DNA of 64,000 nt, from contig CP053148.1 in NCBI GenBank assembly GCA_014607495.2, positions 10,230,001 through 10,294,000 of the forward strand. The letters run 5' to 3'. How positions within the stretch are numbered: the first letter of the stretch is position 1; every line of letters begins with the position of its first letter. Both the position numbers and the translations under genes were made by a program. This stretch comes from Carposina sasakii. Lineage: Eukaryota > Arthropoda > Insecta > Lepidoptera > Carposinidae. This document shows, piece after piece, positions 23,401 to 38,400 of the stretch. Under the pieces are notes generated by a model. The model worked only from the letters and a program-made list of their open reading frames with translations, had not been told where the DNA came from and ran no database searches.

Positions 23401-26400
23401 AGATACGGACGTCCGTACAGATAATTGCTATTTTAAGGATTATCTGTTTATCTTCCATAGTTCCGAGAAAAATACTCAAAATTGAGAACTGAAAACAACG
23501 GGGCGGGATTCGGCGGGAAAAGCTGGAAGGGTGCAGGTGTAATTTTCTTGTGAAAATGAAAAATTATTTGTAAATGGCTTGCATGTGTCCGAAAAGTGAT
23601 GTTTTCTGGTAGATAAGTTATATTTTGATTACTTGTGATGTGAATCTAGTGCGTGTGCATGGTTTTATATGCAGGTAAGCCGAGTAAAACTTTAGCTGGA
23701 TTACGATTTCTTCATGGGCGCATGTAAGTTGTTTCTGCAATAATTTTCCATTTTGACTAACTTTACACTTGTTCTTGAGGATTTTCCCGACGTTTCATCA
23801 TCATCATTATCATCCATCATAAATTCAGAAATCATTTTACTAGACAATGATTTGGCTGTATGGGCTTAGTTCCCCTTGCCTTTCCTTCGGGATAAACTAA
23901 ATAAAAATAAAAAAAAACAACGGGGCGGGCGCGGGCTACGAGCGGGCACTACTGTCAAGCAGTGACAGCCTGAGCTTCTGCATAAGTGTTGGGCAATTTA
24001 TTTTTGTGAAGGAGGGCGGAGAAAGCTGGATGGGAAGCGAGTACTTATATTTTTTGTGAAAGAATGATGGGCAAAAAATTAATGGGAGAGTCCCCACCAA
24101 CCAATACCGATCAGACGAATATCGTTGGAAAGCTCCTTTCGTGACTATCATTGTTACTATAAGGATGATTCTCAAATCGTTGTGTGAAAAAGTAATAGCT
24201 CAAAGAATTCTGATTTTTTGCTTAAAAGTTAAGTACCTACTTCTTCAAGTGTTTTGTTAGTTACCTGCGAAGTATAAACGCTGGTCCTGCTGCATTTCTA
24301 AATGCTATGATAGTGGACAAACCATAAAATGTCTTTGAAACATTTATGTACCTATACATAATGTAATTTTTTGTTGCCACCAGTATATACGACAATTACG
24401 TACTCTAATCTATACGAGTACATCAAATAGAGCACCCCAATAGAAACAATTCATAGTCACAAAATGAGCTTTCCAACGATATACATCTGGACACCTAAGA
24501 GTAGCATGACCACGCATCGCGGATATGGTATCGTACGAGGGTAAATATTCAAATGTACCAAATTTCACAAGTTCTATTAAATAAAAAAATCTACCTTAAG
24601 TTTAGACTTATTATAATATACATATATCATGTATACCAAAGTACTTTAACTGGCGCTTTATTTATTTGTAGATTTTTTAAATGGAAACGCATATTTTTGA
24701 AATAAAAACAGCATCAAAAATCATTACAGGCACCTGTTCCATTGCTAGATATTGTGCATTAAACCGTCTTATATTTAATCTATAGCGAAGAACGCAAGTT
24801 TGTCGACTGTGTCGAATAATTCGATAAACGTTTAATAAATCATAATAAATAGAAATGCTATTTTGTCAACATATATTAAGCAAATTCGTTTTTAAAGTTT
24901 TGTTACGGTACAAAACTCATTACCAGAACCGTTAGAAGAATTCGATAAACCGCGGCTAAAACCTTTGATCCCGCCCCGCCACATATTGTAGAGGGAGGCC
25001 CCTGCGCCTCAGTTGGCCGGCAAGCGTAACGGCGAGTAGACGTACGCATGGTTTTAAACTAAAAATCACGGTAAGTGTTGTGTTGAAGTGTTTTGTCCAG
25101 TTTGTATTTCATTACAAGTCCGCTTATACCTTATGAAGTATTTAAAATTGTTAACTTCCAGGTAGAACAATTCATTAAGTTAGGGGATAGCTTATTGTTA
25201 AAATATAATGATAGCATGTACTACTTACACAAAAAAGTATAATTGCCTAAAAGTGGTTATAGTTCATAACCGTGCCCTTCATTACCGTCGTTTACCGTAA
25301 CCTTTTTGCGGTCACGGTAATGAATAATAAATTACGGTAATGATTATTCCAATTGATTGATTTTTAGATAAAAATGGCGCGTCCTAAGAAAACAAAAGAA
25401 GAAATATTAGCTAGAAGAAGATTAGCTAAACGTAAAAGGTATGCTGCTTTAAAAGAAAATCAAGAATTATATAATATTGAAAAAGAAAAAAAGAAGATAC
25501 ATGACGAGGAAAGCTGAAAATAAAATTATTGGAATTAAAGATTTAACACCACGTGCTCAAAGAGATAGACGTAGTAAGTGGAGAGTTAATAGCAAAAAAT
25601 ATTTACATAAAAAGAGAGCTGAAAAAGAAATTGAACATGGTGTTTTGGACATCGAAAGATTCAAAGACGAATCTAGAGAACTTGGTCGTCATGATCCCCT
25701 TCAATCAGGTTTATTACATGATATGAAGGAAACCGTACCTACATATGAAAATCAGACGGATAAATATTTTAAGTTAAGAGCAAAAATAAGACATTTACGT
25801 TATCAAAGAGACAAAGATATAAAAATATAAAAAAAAGATTATGTAATGTAAAAAAGGAAAACAAAGAGCTAAAGAGACTTTTAAATAAATATAAAGAGGT
25901 GATAAGAGATCCTAAAGCTACTAATAAGAATGAACATGTACAGGTAAGGAAAACTGGTAATAAAAATGTCCAGAAACATTTTAATACCGTGAAAGAGAAA
26001 GAAGTCGTAAAAAAATACTGTGTTTTTTTAATGAAGACGAAAATACAAGAGTGGTTCCTGGAATAAAGGAGTTTGTAACGAGAAATAAAAATAGACAACA
26101 AAAAAGGTATATAAATGATACACTTAAAAACTTATATAACAAATTCTGCACCGAAAATAAAACCATTTCTGTTTCATATTCATTTTTTTGTAAATTGAGA
26201 CCATTTTGGGTGTTATTTCCCAAAGAAAATAGAAACACCTGTGAATGTATGTATCACTGCAATTCAGATCTCTTAATCAAAGCTCTACATAAAGCCGAGA
26301 TTATTAAAATAACAACAAATAATGACCTTTTGAACACGCTTTGCTGTGATAGATATAATGAGAACTGTTTAGACCGTAAATGTTCCACATGTGAACATAG

Positions 26401-29400
26401 GTAATTGAATACTTAGAATTCAGTAATGATATTCAAATTAAATATTATGAATGGCGTAGGACATCTAACACCTATGAGCAGGACGGAAAAATAAGACATA
26501 ACATTCTTTGGGCTAAAACTGAAAATTATGCACCACCTTCAGATGTTATTCTAAAACAAGAGAATGTTATCACGAATTTTTTGCCACACTGTAAAAGAAT
26601 TAAAAAATAATATTCAAATAAACGAAGCTATTGTGCATTTAGATTTTAGTGAGAACTACGGCCTCAAACATCATAGAGAGATACAGTCTTTTCATTTTGG
26701 TGGTAGTAGACAAGAAGTATCAATTCACACCGTTGTAATATATATGAAAGACACTGAAACGCTTGAATTAAAGACACACTCAGTTTGCACAGTATCCGAA
26801 AATTTAAAGCATACAGCTGTTGCAATTTGGGCACATTTGGAACCAATTTTGCTTCATATTTCAGACCTATCGCCATTTATTGATACACTGCACTTCTAAG
26901 CCCCAGCAGCCAATATCGAAACCGAAACATGTTTTATATTTTACTCAATTAGACAAGCAATTTGTAGCACTTCGTAAATTAACCTGGAATTATATGGAAG
27001 TAGGCCATGGGAAAGGTGCTCCAGATGGCCTGGGAGCAGTAGTGAAAAGGACCGCTAACAGAATTGTCAATTCAGGAACAGACGTCGGGATATTTACTAA
27101 ATTTGTTGAAGTTATTAGAGCCAACGTATCCAATATAAATTTTTTTGAGATTGCAAGTACAAACATAGATGAAAAAGAACATATGATACCTAAGTTTGTT
27201 CCAACTTTCAAAGGTACTATGGCTGTCCATCAAGTAATTTGGAGATGTGGTGAAAGCAATCGGTTAGAGATGAGAACGCGAAGCTGTTTTATATGTCAAG
27301 AGAACACCTGTCAGCATTACCATCTCGGTATGCACAACCTACCAATGCCAGCCATGCAAATTTCTTTAGTTGATGCATCCCAACCTTCTTCGAGTTATAG
27401 TCCAGAATTAATACGAACTACATTAGCAGTACCAATTTTTTCAGTCGATATATCCCAACCTTCTTGCAGTTATGGTCCAGAATTAATACGAAGTGAATTT
27501 CCAAGTAAAGGGCTTAAGAAGCGTTTAAACATACCGGTAAAACAGGAAGGGCTAGCCAGAGACATAAAAATATTTTCTGTCTTACCCCGAAAACCTTCAA
27601 CAGGAAGATGCAAACCGCCGGAGAAGGTTCACGCTCTATCAGCTCTTCCAAAACTAGGTGATTGGCAGAACACAACTTTTGTTGGTTCTAAAAGTAAATC
27701 TTATTGTGAAAATTTAAAAAAATTCTTATCTACCTGTCAATCTGCTTTTAATAAAGAAAAATACAAAGACACTGATGAAGAAAATAAAGAAAATATTGTA
27801 GATAATGATGGTCAAGACACGGGTAAACGGGGGAAATATAAAGGAAAGGGAGTAGGAAAAAAGACCAAGGAAATAATAACCAGACAGAAATAAAATAATT
27901 AATATGAAAAGTACTAAATAAATAAATAAACTTTAGTAAATATGATTAAATAAAAAAAAATACAAAAAAGTCCTACTACGATCAAGATACCTTATTAAAA
28001 TATTTTCAATAGTTAATCATGTTGATTAATAAATTGAAGTAGTTGACGTACGTGGATTTGATAATATGAAAAAAAATATAAAATAAAAAAAATAAAAATT
28101 TACAGTGAAAACATAATTTTTTTAAAACAAATATTTTCACATAGTTGATTACTTAGTTCTCTAAGTGAACTCTATTAAAATAATTATTAGAAGACTTGAA
28201 TTGATACCAAAATGTTTAAATAATGGAACAATAACATTATTTTATGTTGATTTATATTTAGATGATTATTTTTCTATTAGATTAGTTTACTTCGAATATC
28301 AGAGATTTAATAAAAGGAGATAGGAAGACTGATTTGACTGATTATATTATTTTTATATGGAATAAGTCAAATTTTTTTGTTATTATGATAGTTAAGATTA
28401 ACAATTTAATAAAGGGCAATTGCAATTTATAATGTGTATTATTTTAATTGAAATTATTTTGTATCATTACCTTATCATTATATTTCATTACCGTGTACTC
28501 AAAAAATCATTACCGAGCACATGGTTCATTACCGTAGCTTATCATATATTTTAAGTGACTGTAACTCTTTCAATATTTGTAATACATACGTGCCTTTCAC
28601 CTATACATTGGATAAAATGATTCTTAATAGCATAATACGATCAAAATCTCATAAACATGAAATTTAAATTCATATGAAAAACTTGCGCAAATATTGTCCA
28701 AAGTGAAGAAAGACCCACGAGTACGATATCGTATCTTCTCTATACAAAATTCAACATGGCGGCTATATTTATCGTATTTTCACAGGCTAAATGTCGATAA
28801 ATTGGTTTATCATATCGTGTTTCGCAGGTCATACTAGGCTTGCTGGTCGTTATTGGTCGGTGGGGACATTTTGCACATCCTCCTTTAAACCTATTATTGT
28901 GCTTGCTTGCATTTTCTGTGTACATAAATCTGACTTGAAGTTTATGATAAGCCCATACAGCCATTTCTTTAGTGAATGATTTTACGTATATAAATCAAGA
29001 ACTGACAAAATGAAAAATTATGCAGAAACAACTTACATGCGCCCATGAGAGATTTGTTTGTGACTTTATGTTTAATGTTTACACTCGTTTTTAAGGATTT
29101 CCCCGGCGTTTCTATTCATTGTCATTATCATCAATCATAATTCAGAAATTGATCATTTGGAAGACCTAACAAGCGACTGTAAAGTATTAAATTAATAAAA
29201 AACAGAATGTGAAGTAAGAAGATAGGTAAGCTTAATATTAAATTAAGCACTGACCGACAAAATTATTACAAGTGGACAGACAGATGAATACTTACTACTA
29301 TTACTATTATATTACCTATAAGTTTATGCCTTTATGCCTTTATTATGTTTATGGCATGTTTATGCCTTTATTATGCCAATAATGTGAATGACAAAATTGT

Positions 29401-32400
29401 CGAAGGTACAAAAATAGTGTTCTTTATAAGACAAGGTCATAATGTGGAATAGGGTCGTAAAATAAAAGGAACATTAGCGAAAGAAAAACCTCGCTAGCGT
29501 AAAAAATTTACGGAATATACCTAACGATTTCAAAATCACAATTTTAGACTTGCCAAAAAACGATCCATACAAACGGCTACCACAATTATGACGTCACTCT
29601 TTCGGTAACTTGTATGCGCGTAAAAGAACTTTTGTTCTGCAGCTCTATTTTAAATATTGCGTTTATAAATATGGTCACAAACCAAAAGTTGCTGCAAATG
29701 ATGCAGGTGGACATGTGATGTAATTTTCAATTAATTTCACATTGAAAAATGGACTTGCCCACTTAACTTTGGACCCTTAATCAAATTGTAATTTCACAGA
29801 TAGGTATGATTTTGATGATATACTCGTATTCTGATAAGAATAAAATGTCATTAAAATTCAACCATAGTAAACATCCCTATTGGTCTGGTGACTAAATTAA
29901 ATTCATCATTGAATTACCTACGTGCATTAAACCAGTGCTCACATTCCCAAAGGATGTGATGGGCTGTTTGTTCTACGACACAATCGTTACTGGAGGAGCA
30001 ATCGCAGTAAGGTGTCGGAACTAATTGTCAAGAGTGCAAATAGGGAATATGCACGTTTTTTTTTTTAAAATTATTGTTTACATAATTACATATATGTAAT
30101 AATAATAATAATAAGTCTGACGAGGAACAGTTCCCCCACCTCTGCCTTGCCTTCGCCGGCCGGGCAGAGTGGAGTTGCGAGAGCTATGACAGCTCGAGGG
30201 TGGACGTGCCCGTCAGTAAGTGGCGAGTTGGCTTCGGTTTAAAGTCCAGGGGCACCCCTCCACCCTAGCCACTCACCAAATGTTGCCCCCTTTGTCGCTC
30301 CGTGCGTGCGGCCGTTTCAGAGGGCCCATGAAATGAGTCGGCGAGTCACCGCCTGCCACCAAACAATTATGAGACTTGGTTGTAATGGCAGGTGTCCGTT
30401 AGTCTCCTTCAATAGCCCAGTTACCCAACCCCACCCAACATTCAGCCCCATAGCCCATGACCTTTGTTTCCATCGCATGACATAGATCTGCACTCCAATA
30501 GTCTTGCACATGGCGGGGACCATCGCCGGGTGTATCATATTGTGCGGTCAGCGATGGTATCCGCCATGTGTATCCCACACCATATTAAAGTTCTCTAAAA
30601 AGGGCCTCTACATCTTGGCCACGGCCCGATGCACGCCTCTAAACGACCGGGACTCTGTAGTCCCGTGAATTTCGAAAGAGATACAATAATAATAATAATA
30701 ATATTCACACACTACACAACACATTAACCTAGTCCCACACTAAGATCCCCAAGGTCTTGTGTCGTGGGTACTAAGCAACGGTATATAAATACATAGATAA
30801 GTATAGAAACATCCATGACTCGGAAACAAACATCGATATTCATCATATCAATGTTTGCACCTACCGGGATTCGAACCCAGGACTTATGGCGTCGCAGGCA
30901 GGGTCACTACCTACTACACCAATCGGCCGTCTAATAAAAATATCAGCACCGTAAATACAGTATTTAGTACAAAATAAATTGTTTTAAAGTAGTGGGCTAA
31001 AAACAGCTTTTTAAACGACAGCCACGCTTTTCGTGACGACAAAGTCTGTACAATCAAACATTGATCAAACATCCATCCAGTAAGTAAAGCTGGCTACTCA
31101 CGATCCAATGTCGTATTCAACCTGTCGCGCAGTGGGCCTGGATAGACAAAAAAAGTGGATGGGTCGAACCGCGCCGATATTTTTCTCTATATACTTATTT
31201 TATCAATACAGACATTTGTTTTTAAAAACTTGTCAATAAGATAGATTTATTGATTAATAAAAATATAGTTTTTTTGTATGGAGAAAAAGTAATCTGCAAG
31301 ATGGTAAAAGAACCTATTGCGGTTAATAAGGGTTAACATAGAGATGACGGCTAATGTTTAGTTACTTCGAGTCTATGTTATAATATGAGTCCACCGCCTT
31401 GCTTAGCCTCCATAAAATTTAGAAGTTCCCCATGTACCTTTGGGGTGTATCGACTTATTATCTTATGTTGGCTATGGCGGTTAATGGAAGTAATTGAAGA
31501 CATGTTATATTCTGGCATTTATGTTTTTATTCTGGCATCTTCACCTATGACCTCTGACCTTTTTTGTCAGGTCATTCCTGAATACTGTGATGACTGTCCA
31601 TCGATTAAATTTGTTGAAGTCGAGATTGACAAAATGGATAATAAATAATGAATATGAAAAGTAATCATATATTATTTACAATATAAATTCATCCACCCAT
31701 TAAAACTTTAAGCTTCAACCAAAACTTGAATTAAATAAGAAAATTATTGAATTGTGGGTTACTATCGATGGTACAAAGCTAGTACATACTACTTAGATTC
31801 CGTTTCATGGAATGATTTCGGAACTAACATTTTTGTATGCCGTAAATGTGGTCATACATATAGTAACTAGGACCATCATCCAATGGAGCTATACAGTGAA
31901 ACGCACAATAGTACGTAAGTACATTAAATATTGAGGTTTTTTTTTGTACTATCGCTAGTAGATATGTATTGTTGTCTTTTTGATAGTATTGTATCAAAGG
32001 AGCTCTATAGGTACCATTATGAGGTATGTCAATTACCGAAAATAAAGCACAGTATTCCTGCACTGAATCAAATTGAATCGGCGTGCAGATTGAATAGATA
32101 CGAAATTGCCATAGTCACGGTGGTGAGTAGACAGCTTTAGTTGCTGTGTTATGTCAAACTTGTTGTCTATTTTTTTAAATTGTTTATCCTGAAGGAAAGG
32201 CAAGGGGAACTAAGCCCATACAGCGATTGTCTTTAGTAAATGATTTCTGAATTTATGATGGATGATAATGATGATGATGAATGGAAACGTCAAGGAAATC
32301 CTCAAGAATGGATGTAAAATTAGTCAAAATCAAAATTAATTGCAAAAACAACTTACATGAGCCCATGAAGAGATCGTATTCCGACTAAAGTTTTACTTAG

Positions 32401-35400
32401 CTTACCCGCATATAAAACCATGCACACGCACTAGATTCACATCACAAGTAAACTTATCTACCAGAAAACATCACTTTACGGACACATACAAGTCATTTAC
32501 AAATAAATTTTGATTTTCACCTGAAAATAACACCCGCTCCCATCCAGCTTTGCCCGCCGAATCAGTGTGTCAAATTAATTGGTTAAACCCGATGGTTAAA
32601 CCACAACTGTCTACACAACACAAAAACAAACAAAAGTGAATTAGCGTATAAATTCTTGTATTTATAAATATAGTGTTCTGTGGGAATACAATCACATTGA
32701 ACTGATAAGACAGTTTCTTCAGCCTCATCCATCACACACAAGTGTTACAGAATAACACTTCTGTCTTACAATGTGTTCAGTTGTTATGCGAGCCTTCACT
32801 GTGCATATATTCCCCTCCCGTTTAACTTGTACATATCCAACTGCAGAATCACCATATGTTTCTCTTTTAGACCTAAAAAACAAATATATGTATAGGTACA
32901 TACTGATATATAAAACATTGCCCGACTGGAAGCTCACCATTTCCATACAATAAAATGGTTCATGAAACTCCTTTGATTGCTTGCAGTGTCAAGCTCCTAT
33001 TACGCCACCTATAAGTGCCAATCACCACCCCGGTGATAAACTGGAGGGCGGTAGATGGGAATAAAGGATAAGCAAACAGTATTTAAGCCTTAGATAATGT
33101 GTGATTTATACCAAATTATTCAAATCTTCAGGTTATGCTATAGGAATAGAAATTACAAGTAGAAATATTCATAAAACATAATATTTACCTTGCAGCTTTC
33201 ACTCCTTTTATTTCAGTAGACACAAAATCTGAATTCGGTGCGAAAAATTATGACATCATAAAAAGGTAAATTTTCGGAAGGTTATCCGATTGTGCCTTGA
33301 CGTAACCGGTATCAGTCATTCATTTTCATACGAGTATTTTACGAAAGAAATGTAAGTAAAATCACTTAAATATCCACTTAAAATCACAAAAAAAAACTAA
33401 ATGCAATGGTAAACTGCTGCTCGCTCCTGTTACCTTGAAAACAAATGATTATCATGGTTATACGGCACAGACTATACGTATATTAGTTTGACCGATTTGA
33501 TGAGAAAAAGATCCAATGTTCAAACATTGTTTGGTAGACACAGACTTTGACGTCATATTTCATTCATGATTATTCCGACCAATAGTGTGGCGTTTCAAGT
33601 CGTTTGAATTTCCCACCTATTTAATGGACTTTTCAATAATGATTTTCTTATATAAAAACGCAATCAAACTAAAAAATATTATTATATACGTAGATCTCAA
33701 GGAAAGAATATTACATATAAAAAAATTACCGTCATTTGAATTACATGCATATTCCCTATTCCTTCTAAAATTACCGTGTCCGGTGAAAAACTCACATCAG
33801 CCTATTTCAGTCCACTGCTCTACGTAGGCCTCTTCCTGGACGTAGGCATACCACAAGGCTACTGCCATTTAGGGGTTTCGCGCTGCCGCTCTGCAGGCCT
33901 ATCGGCTATCCTTTTTGACGGTTCATAGTGATGATCAGATCACTCAATGAACTGGAAGTGACATCATGTATGCGTGTGTTGGCAAATTTTCTTCCGAGAA
34001 GGCACTACTTACTCCATTTGTTAAGTTTCATTGAGTGATCATCCTATGAACTGTCAAAAAAGATAGCCAATACCTGCACCTGCAGACATGGACTGATGCT
34101 ATTCTGCAGACACCACACGGCCATTCCTAATTAATATAAACCAAGGTAATAGGTACACACAGCGAACTACCAAAGGTAGTACTCGTACGTCCAGTAATAC
34201 ATACGTATTGAGTTAACCAAAAATAATCAGCAGAACTTAACTAAACCTAGGCAATGAAGCCTATTAAGTTGCGTGCGACCGTGAAAATTGGTGAAAGGTC
34301 ATAGCATATTATGAGGTTTCATTCACGGCACGCGTTTTGCGGTAGGCAAAAGGGTTTTGAATTTTTGACGGACTAGACTCCCTGATGAACATACATGCCA
34401 AATTAAATTTTCATACGTCAAGCGATTTTCATAACTTTTAGTAAATTCTCATTTTCCCCATTTTCGCAAAAACAGCAAATACAATCTTGGTGCTTCCTTA
34501 CTTCATTCACTCACAAACATCTAGATAATTTGCCTACTTTTGATTGGACACTATTTAATATAATTTTCAACACCACCTATACAACCATTTTCGGTAGCAA
34601 AATTATAAAAACGTCACAGGATAACGGCATTGAGTAATAATGTAACTATTACAATTATATTGCAATATGATTATCACGATAATAAATAACACACGTATTC
34701 CATAGATACCTACAACGCGGCAACGAAGCGGAATCCTAAATACAATAATAGGTTCCATACTCAATTATTAGTGTACCTACAGCTTGTAGTTAAATGCAAG
34801 TAAGCAGCGATGATTATTGATTTGCATAACGGACACCAAGGTTAAGACCGCCTTTCAATCCACGGAGCCACGTGTTATTATACCTAGTTAATAAAAGGGG
34901 AAAAAAGCTTAGAACGGATTGGCAGAAAGTATATAGGTATATGAAGAGCGTTGGTACCTAGGTTGGGGTGATTAAACAATGCTTCAAGGGGAAATTGATT
35001 CACAGTGGTAATTTATGGGGCCAGTCTAGGAACCCCTCGAATGGTATTTAGGTATGCTAAATGAAAGGGGACATAGTCCCCTAAAATGGGGAAGAATAAA
35101 ATTGTCTGATTGGGGGACGATGAGTAAAGAAACTCCAAGAAATTCTTCAGAAAAATGTTAGATTTATAAATATGTTGATGTATGAACAAGATAAATCCTA
35201 TTACTTATACCAATATTATAACTGTCCTTGGGAAATTATTGGGAACATGCATACAATATTGTCATGCAAACTGATATAAACGGATGAATGTGAGACATGA
35301 TTAAATCAATTTTGATGGAACTTGGCAGGTAGCTTATAAATACCCACATCAGACAGAATATCACAAGACACATTTTCTACATATAGCTATTTATTTGCGA

Positions 35401-38400
35401 CTATGTTAAATTGACAAACCGTGAACTGATAGTTAAATTGATTTGTTAATCTCAAACTTTAGAAAACCCTTCCGTGCATACTTTTCTGATCGGATTCTTC
35501 GACGAGAAATCCGATGATAATTCGTAGTTATGATATTAAAATTTCAAAGAAATGTCTTAAAGAAATTAGGGCACTTCGTGACTTAAGGTATTATCTAAGA
35601 ACCATATTAAAATGTGACAATTAATATACACAATTAGTGCTGTACATATACCTATATGTATATACTCAAATTACCTACATCGAAATACGTCAAATCTGCA
35701 TGCTTAGCGACTCCTTACTTATGGTCGTGACGCGATGACGTATTATATGGCTTCTTTATCTGTTACATGTGGTTACATGCTGCCTTTTTAAATAGGTTAA
35801 TCTTATTTTATGCAGGTGATGTACCAGAAAAGACTTATGAAGTATATGTGTAAAGAATTATAAAAATACTTTTCCAAAAAAAAAAGAAGTTATAAATAAT
35901 TCGGTAAGTATGTTTTTTTTGTTTTCTGGTTAAGTATATAAAAATTGCTATGTATTAATGTCAGAACAAGTATTGTACCGCATGGTATCGGCAGACCAGA
36001 ATAGCACCACTCCACATTTGCAGGTGGGTTAACAGCGCCTCCCGTGTTGAGACAACATAGTCCGAAAATAAAATCACCCTCCGGTTGCCAGCCCGCCTGC
36101 CCGCCCAGCATGGTTACTATGGGAAAAAAAAACCCCTATGACAGTACCCTTGTGGAGTGCTCTGGGAGAAGCCTACGTCCAGAAGGCTTATAGTCATCAC
36201 AGATCTTGGCCTTACTTAACGCCCTAAATTGATTTTTTATATTATAAATGAAAAAATCGATAGATTTTCAAAATTGATAGTTCATACATATCACAATAAA
36301 GATATTAGGTATTTTAAATTTTTTGGTTCTGACATAAAAAGTAGGTTCCAACACATTTTCTTTTGGATTCCACCTGAAGACATTGTTAACCTATCATAGA
36401 CGATAAATAGATCAGAACTATAATGTACTTATCAATCATATTTTGACGGAGAGTTAGGACGACGACGGACGGGTGTATGAATCTAAGAACCCTACTTAAA
36501 ATACCTAATCTTTAAAGAAGTTTAGGCACTCACACGGTTTTAGAACGCTGCTCTAACATGTGTCGCGATAGAAGTTGTCTGTTATTGTTAAAATTGATTA
36601 AGTTGAAGTCTTGAATTTTGTAGGCGATTTATATAATACAAACATACAATTAAAGTTTACGTCTTTATAAAATAAGTATAGATAATACAACTAATTACCT
36701 TCTTATATATGCTCTCGACAATGGTATAATTCCGGCGGTGCTTGTTGCAGATAGATATGCTGATCTTAATAGCGGCTAAAGCGCGGGTTATCTGCTCATG
36801 GTCGAATGTTAGCATAGCTGGTATAAACTCGAAGATTGACGTTCCCAGGCTGTGGTACAGGGATGTTTGACTCCTACACAATTACATTAAAAATTATATT
36901 ATGATGGCCTAATAAACCCTAACGCCCGAAATATTATTCTACCGTGGTAATAATAAGTTTCTATATTTACTAAGTATAGGTACATGTTTTAAATGACATT
37001 ATTCAACAAAATGCATATTTTATCATCTAAGGAGCAAAATATACCTAAGCTTCAAATAATTTTCCACATAGGTTAACTACCTATAAGTACATTATTTATC
37101 TTGTTTGTCGACAAGTATCAATTAATATTATCTCACACACACAACGCTATACGATGCAGTGGCCAACAGTTATCTAACTGTATAGGTACAATGGTGCGAC
37201 CATATTACATCCGAGTGTGCTTATTACTTACTAGTGGACGCCCGCGACTCCGTCCGCGTGGACTACAGAAAAAAAACAAAATATCGAAATTATCCGGGAT
37301 AAAAACATTTCCCCGGGATAAAAAGTAGCCTATATGTTAAGTGGGATCTGTCACAATATATTCCTGAAAACTGCATCGAAATCGGTTCAGCCGCTTCTGA
37401 GATTAGCGTGCACAAACGCACAGACAAACAGACAAAAATTGCAAAAATCATTGTTTTGGGTACTATTGCGTTGATAAAGGTATTCTATAATATTTTTTCT
37501 TATATATCTTCCATGTACAGACAGCGATCCGTTACATTTTTATTATATCTATAGATGTATTAGGTATTTTTTATTGTACCAATAGTAACTTACCTCGGTT
37601 TCATTATTTTCATGGCCCCAATAAGGTCATTGTTAAAAAACCTTCTAATTGCCAGCTCACACTCTTCAAATGCTGCTGATAACTCCATTTCACCTCTAAA
37701 TAAATGATGAAAGGTATGTATATTTATAAAGGTTTGTATAGCTCAGAAAGTACTTTAATAATAGCGTTTATAAAAAAGTAGAATATACAGGATATTTTTT
37801 GGTTGCTGCCACCCTTAACGAAAGGTGCGTACTCTATACATCAAATAAAGTCTATGCCAAAACAATAAATTGACTCTTAAAAAAAAATTAACCGTCTTCA
37901 AACTTTAACTAATGCCAGCCAAACAAATAAATGTAATTAAGAAAACGAACCGACACTAAAATTCATAGTAAAACCAAGAATTGGAAATTGCATTACCGTG
38001 TGCCCTGCCTACTACACCGTATTGTATTTAGCCGTGTGTGTGGCTTTGCCAGCCGCGCGCGTCCATCAACACAACAGACTACGTTACCTAGGCTGGCACC
38101 GACTCCAAAAAATAAGTGGTAATTATAAATATTTAAATAGTTAAAGACGACTTTGTTAAAGTATTAGGTATTAAGTAGTAAATATTTAAATAATTTTAGA
38201 TATTTAATATGTATTAAGTAGATAAATTAGTTACGTTATTTATCGCTTTTTAGTTTGAAGTCGGTTAATTTTTTTTTTATAAGTCGGTTTATTTCTCGAT
38301 ATTTAGTTGTGTAAATGCGTTGTGGACATAAATAGATGCTAGTTTATATGCAGGGTGATTTTTGGTCGTCAACGTTCCCGAAAACTACGTAATCTCCTCA

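Noticed and set aside
31385..31648. 87-codon plus frame, end resembling thioredoxin ([20 protein letters not shown])
   Set aside because: The similarity covers only about 20 residues, the WCGPC active site is absent, and no splice sites or neighbouring exons were found. At most a tiny pseudogene.
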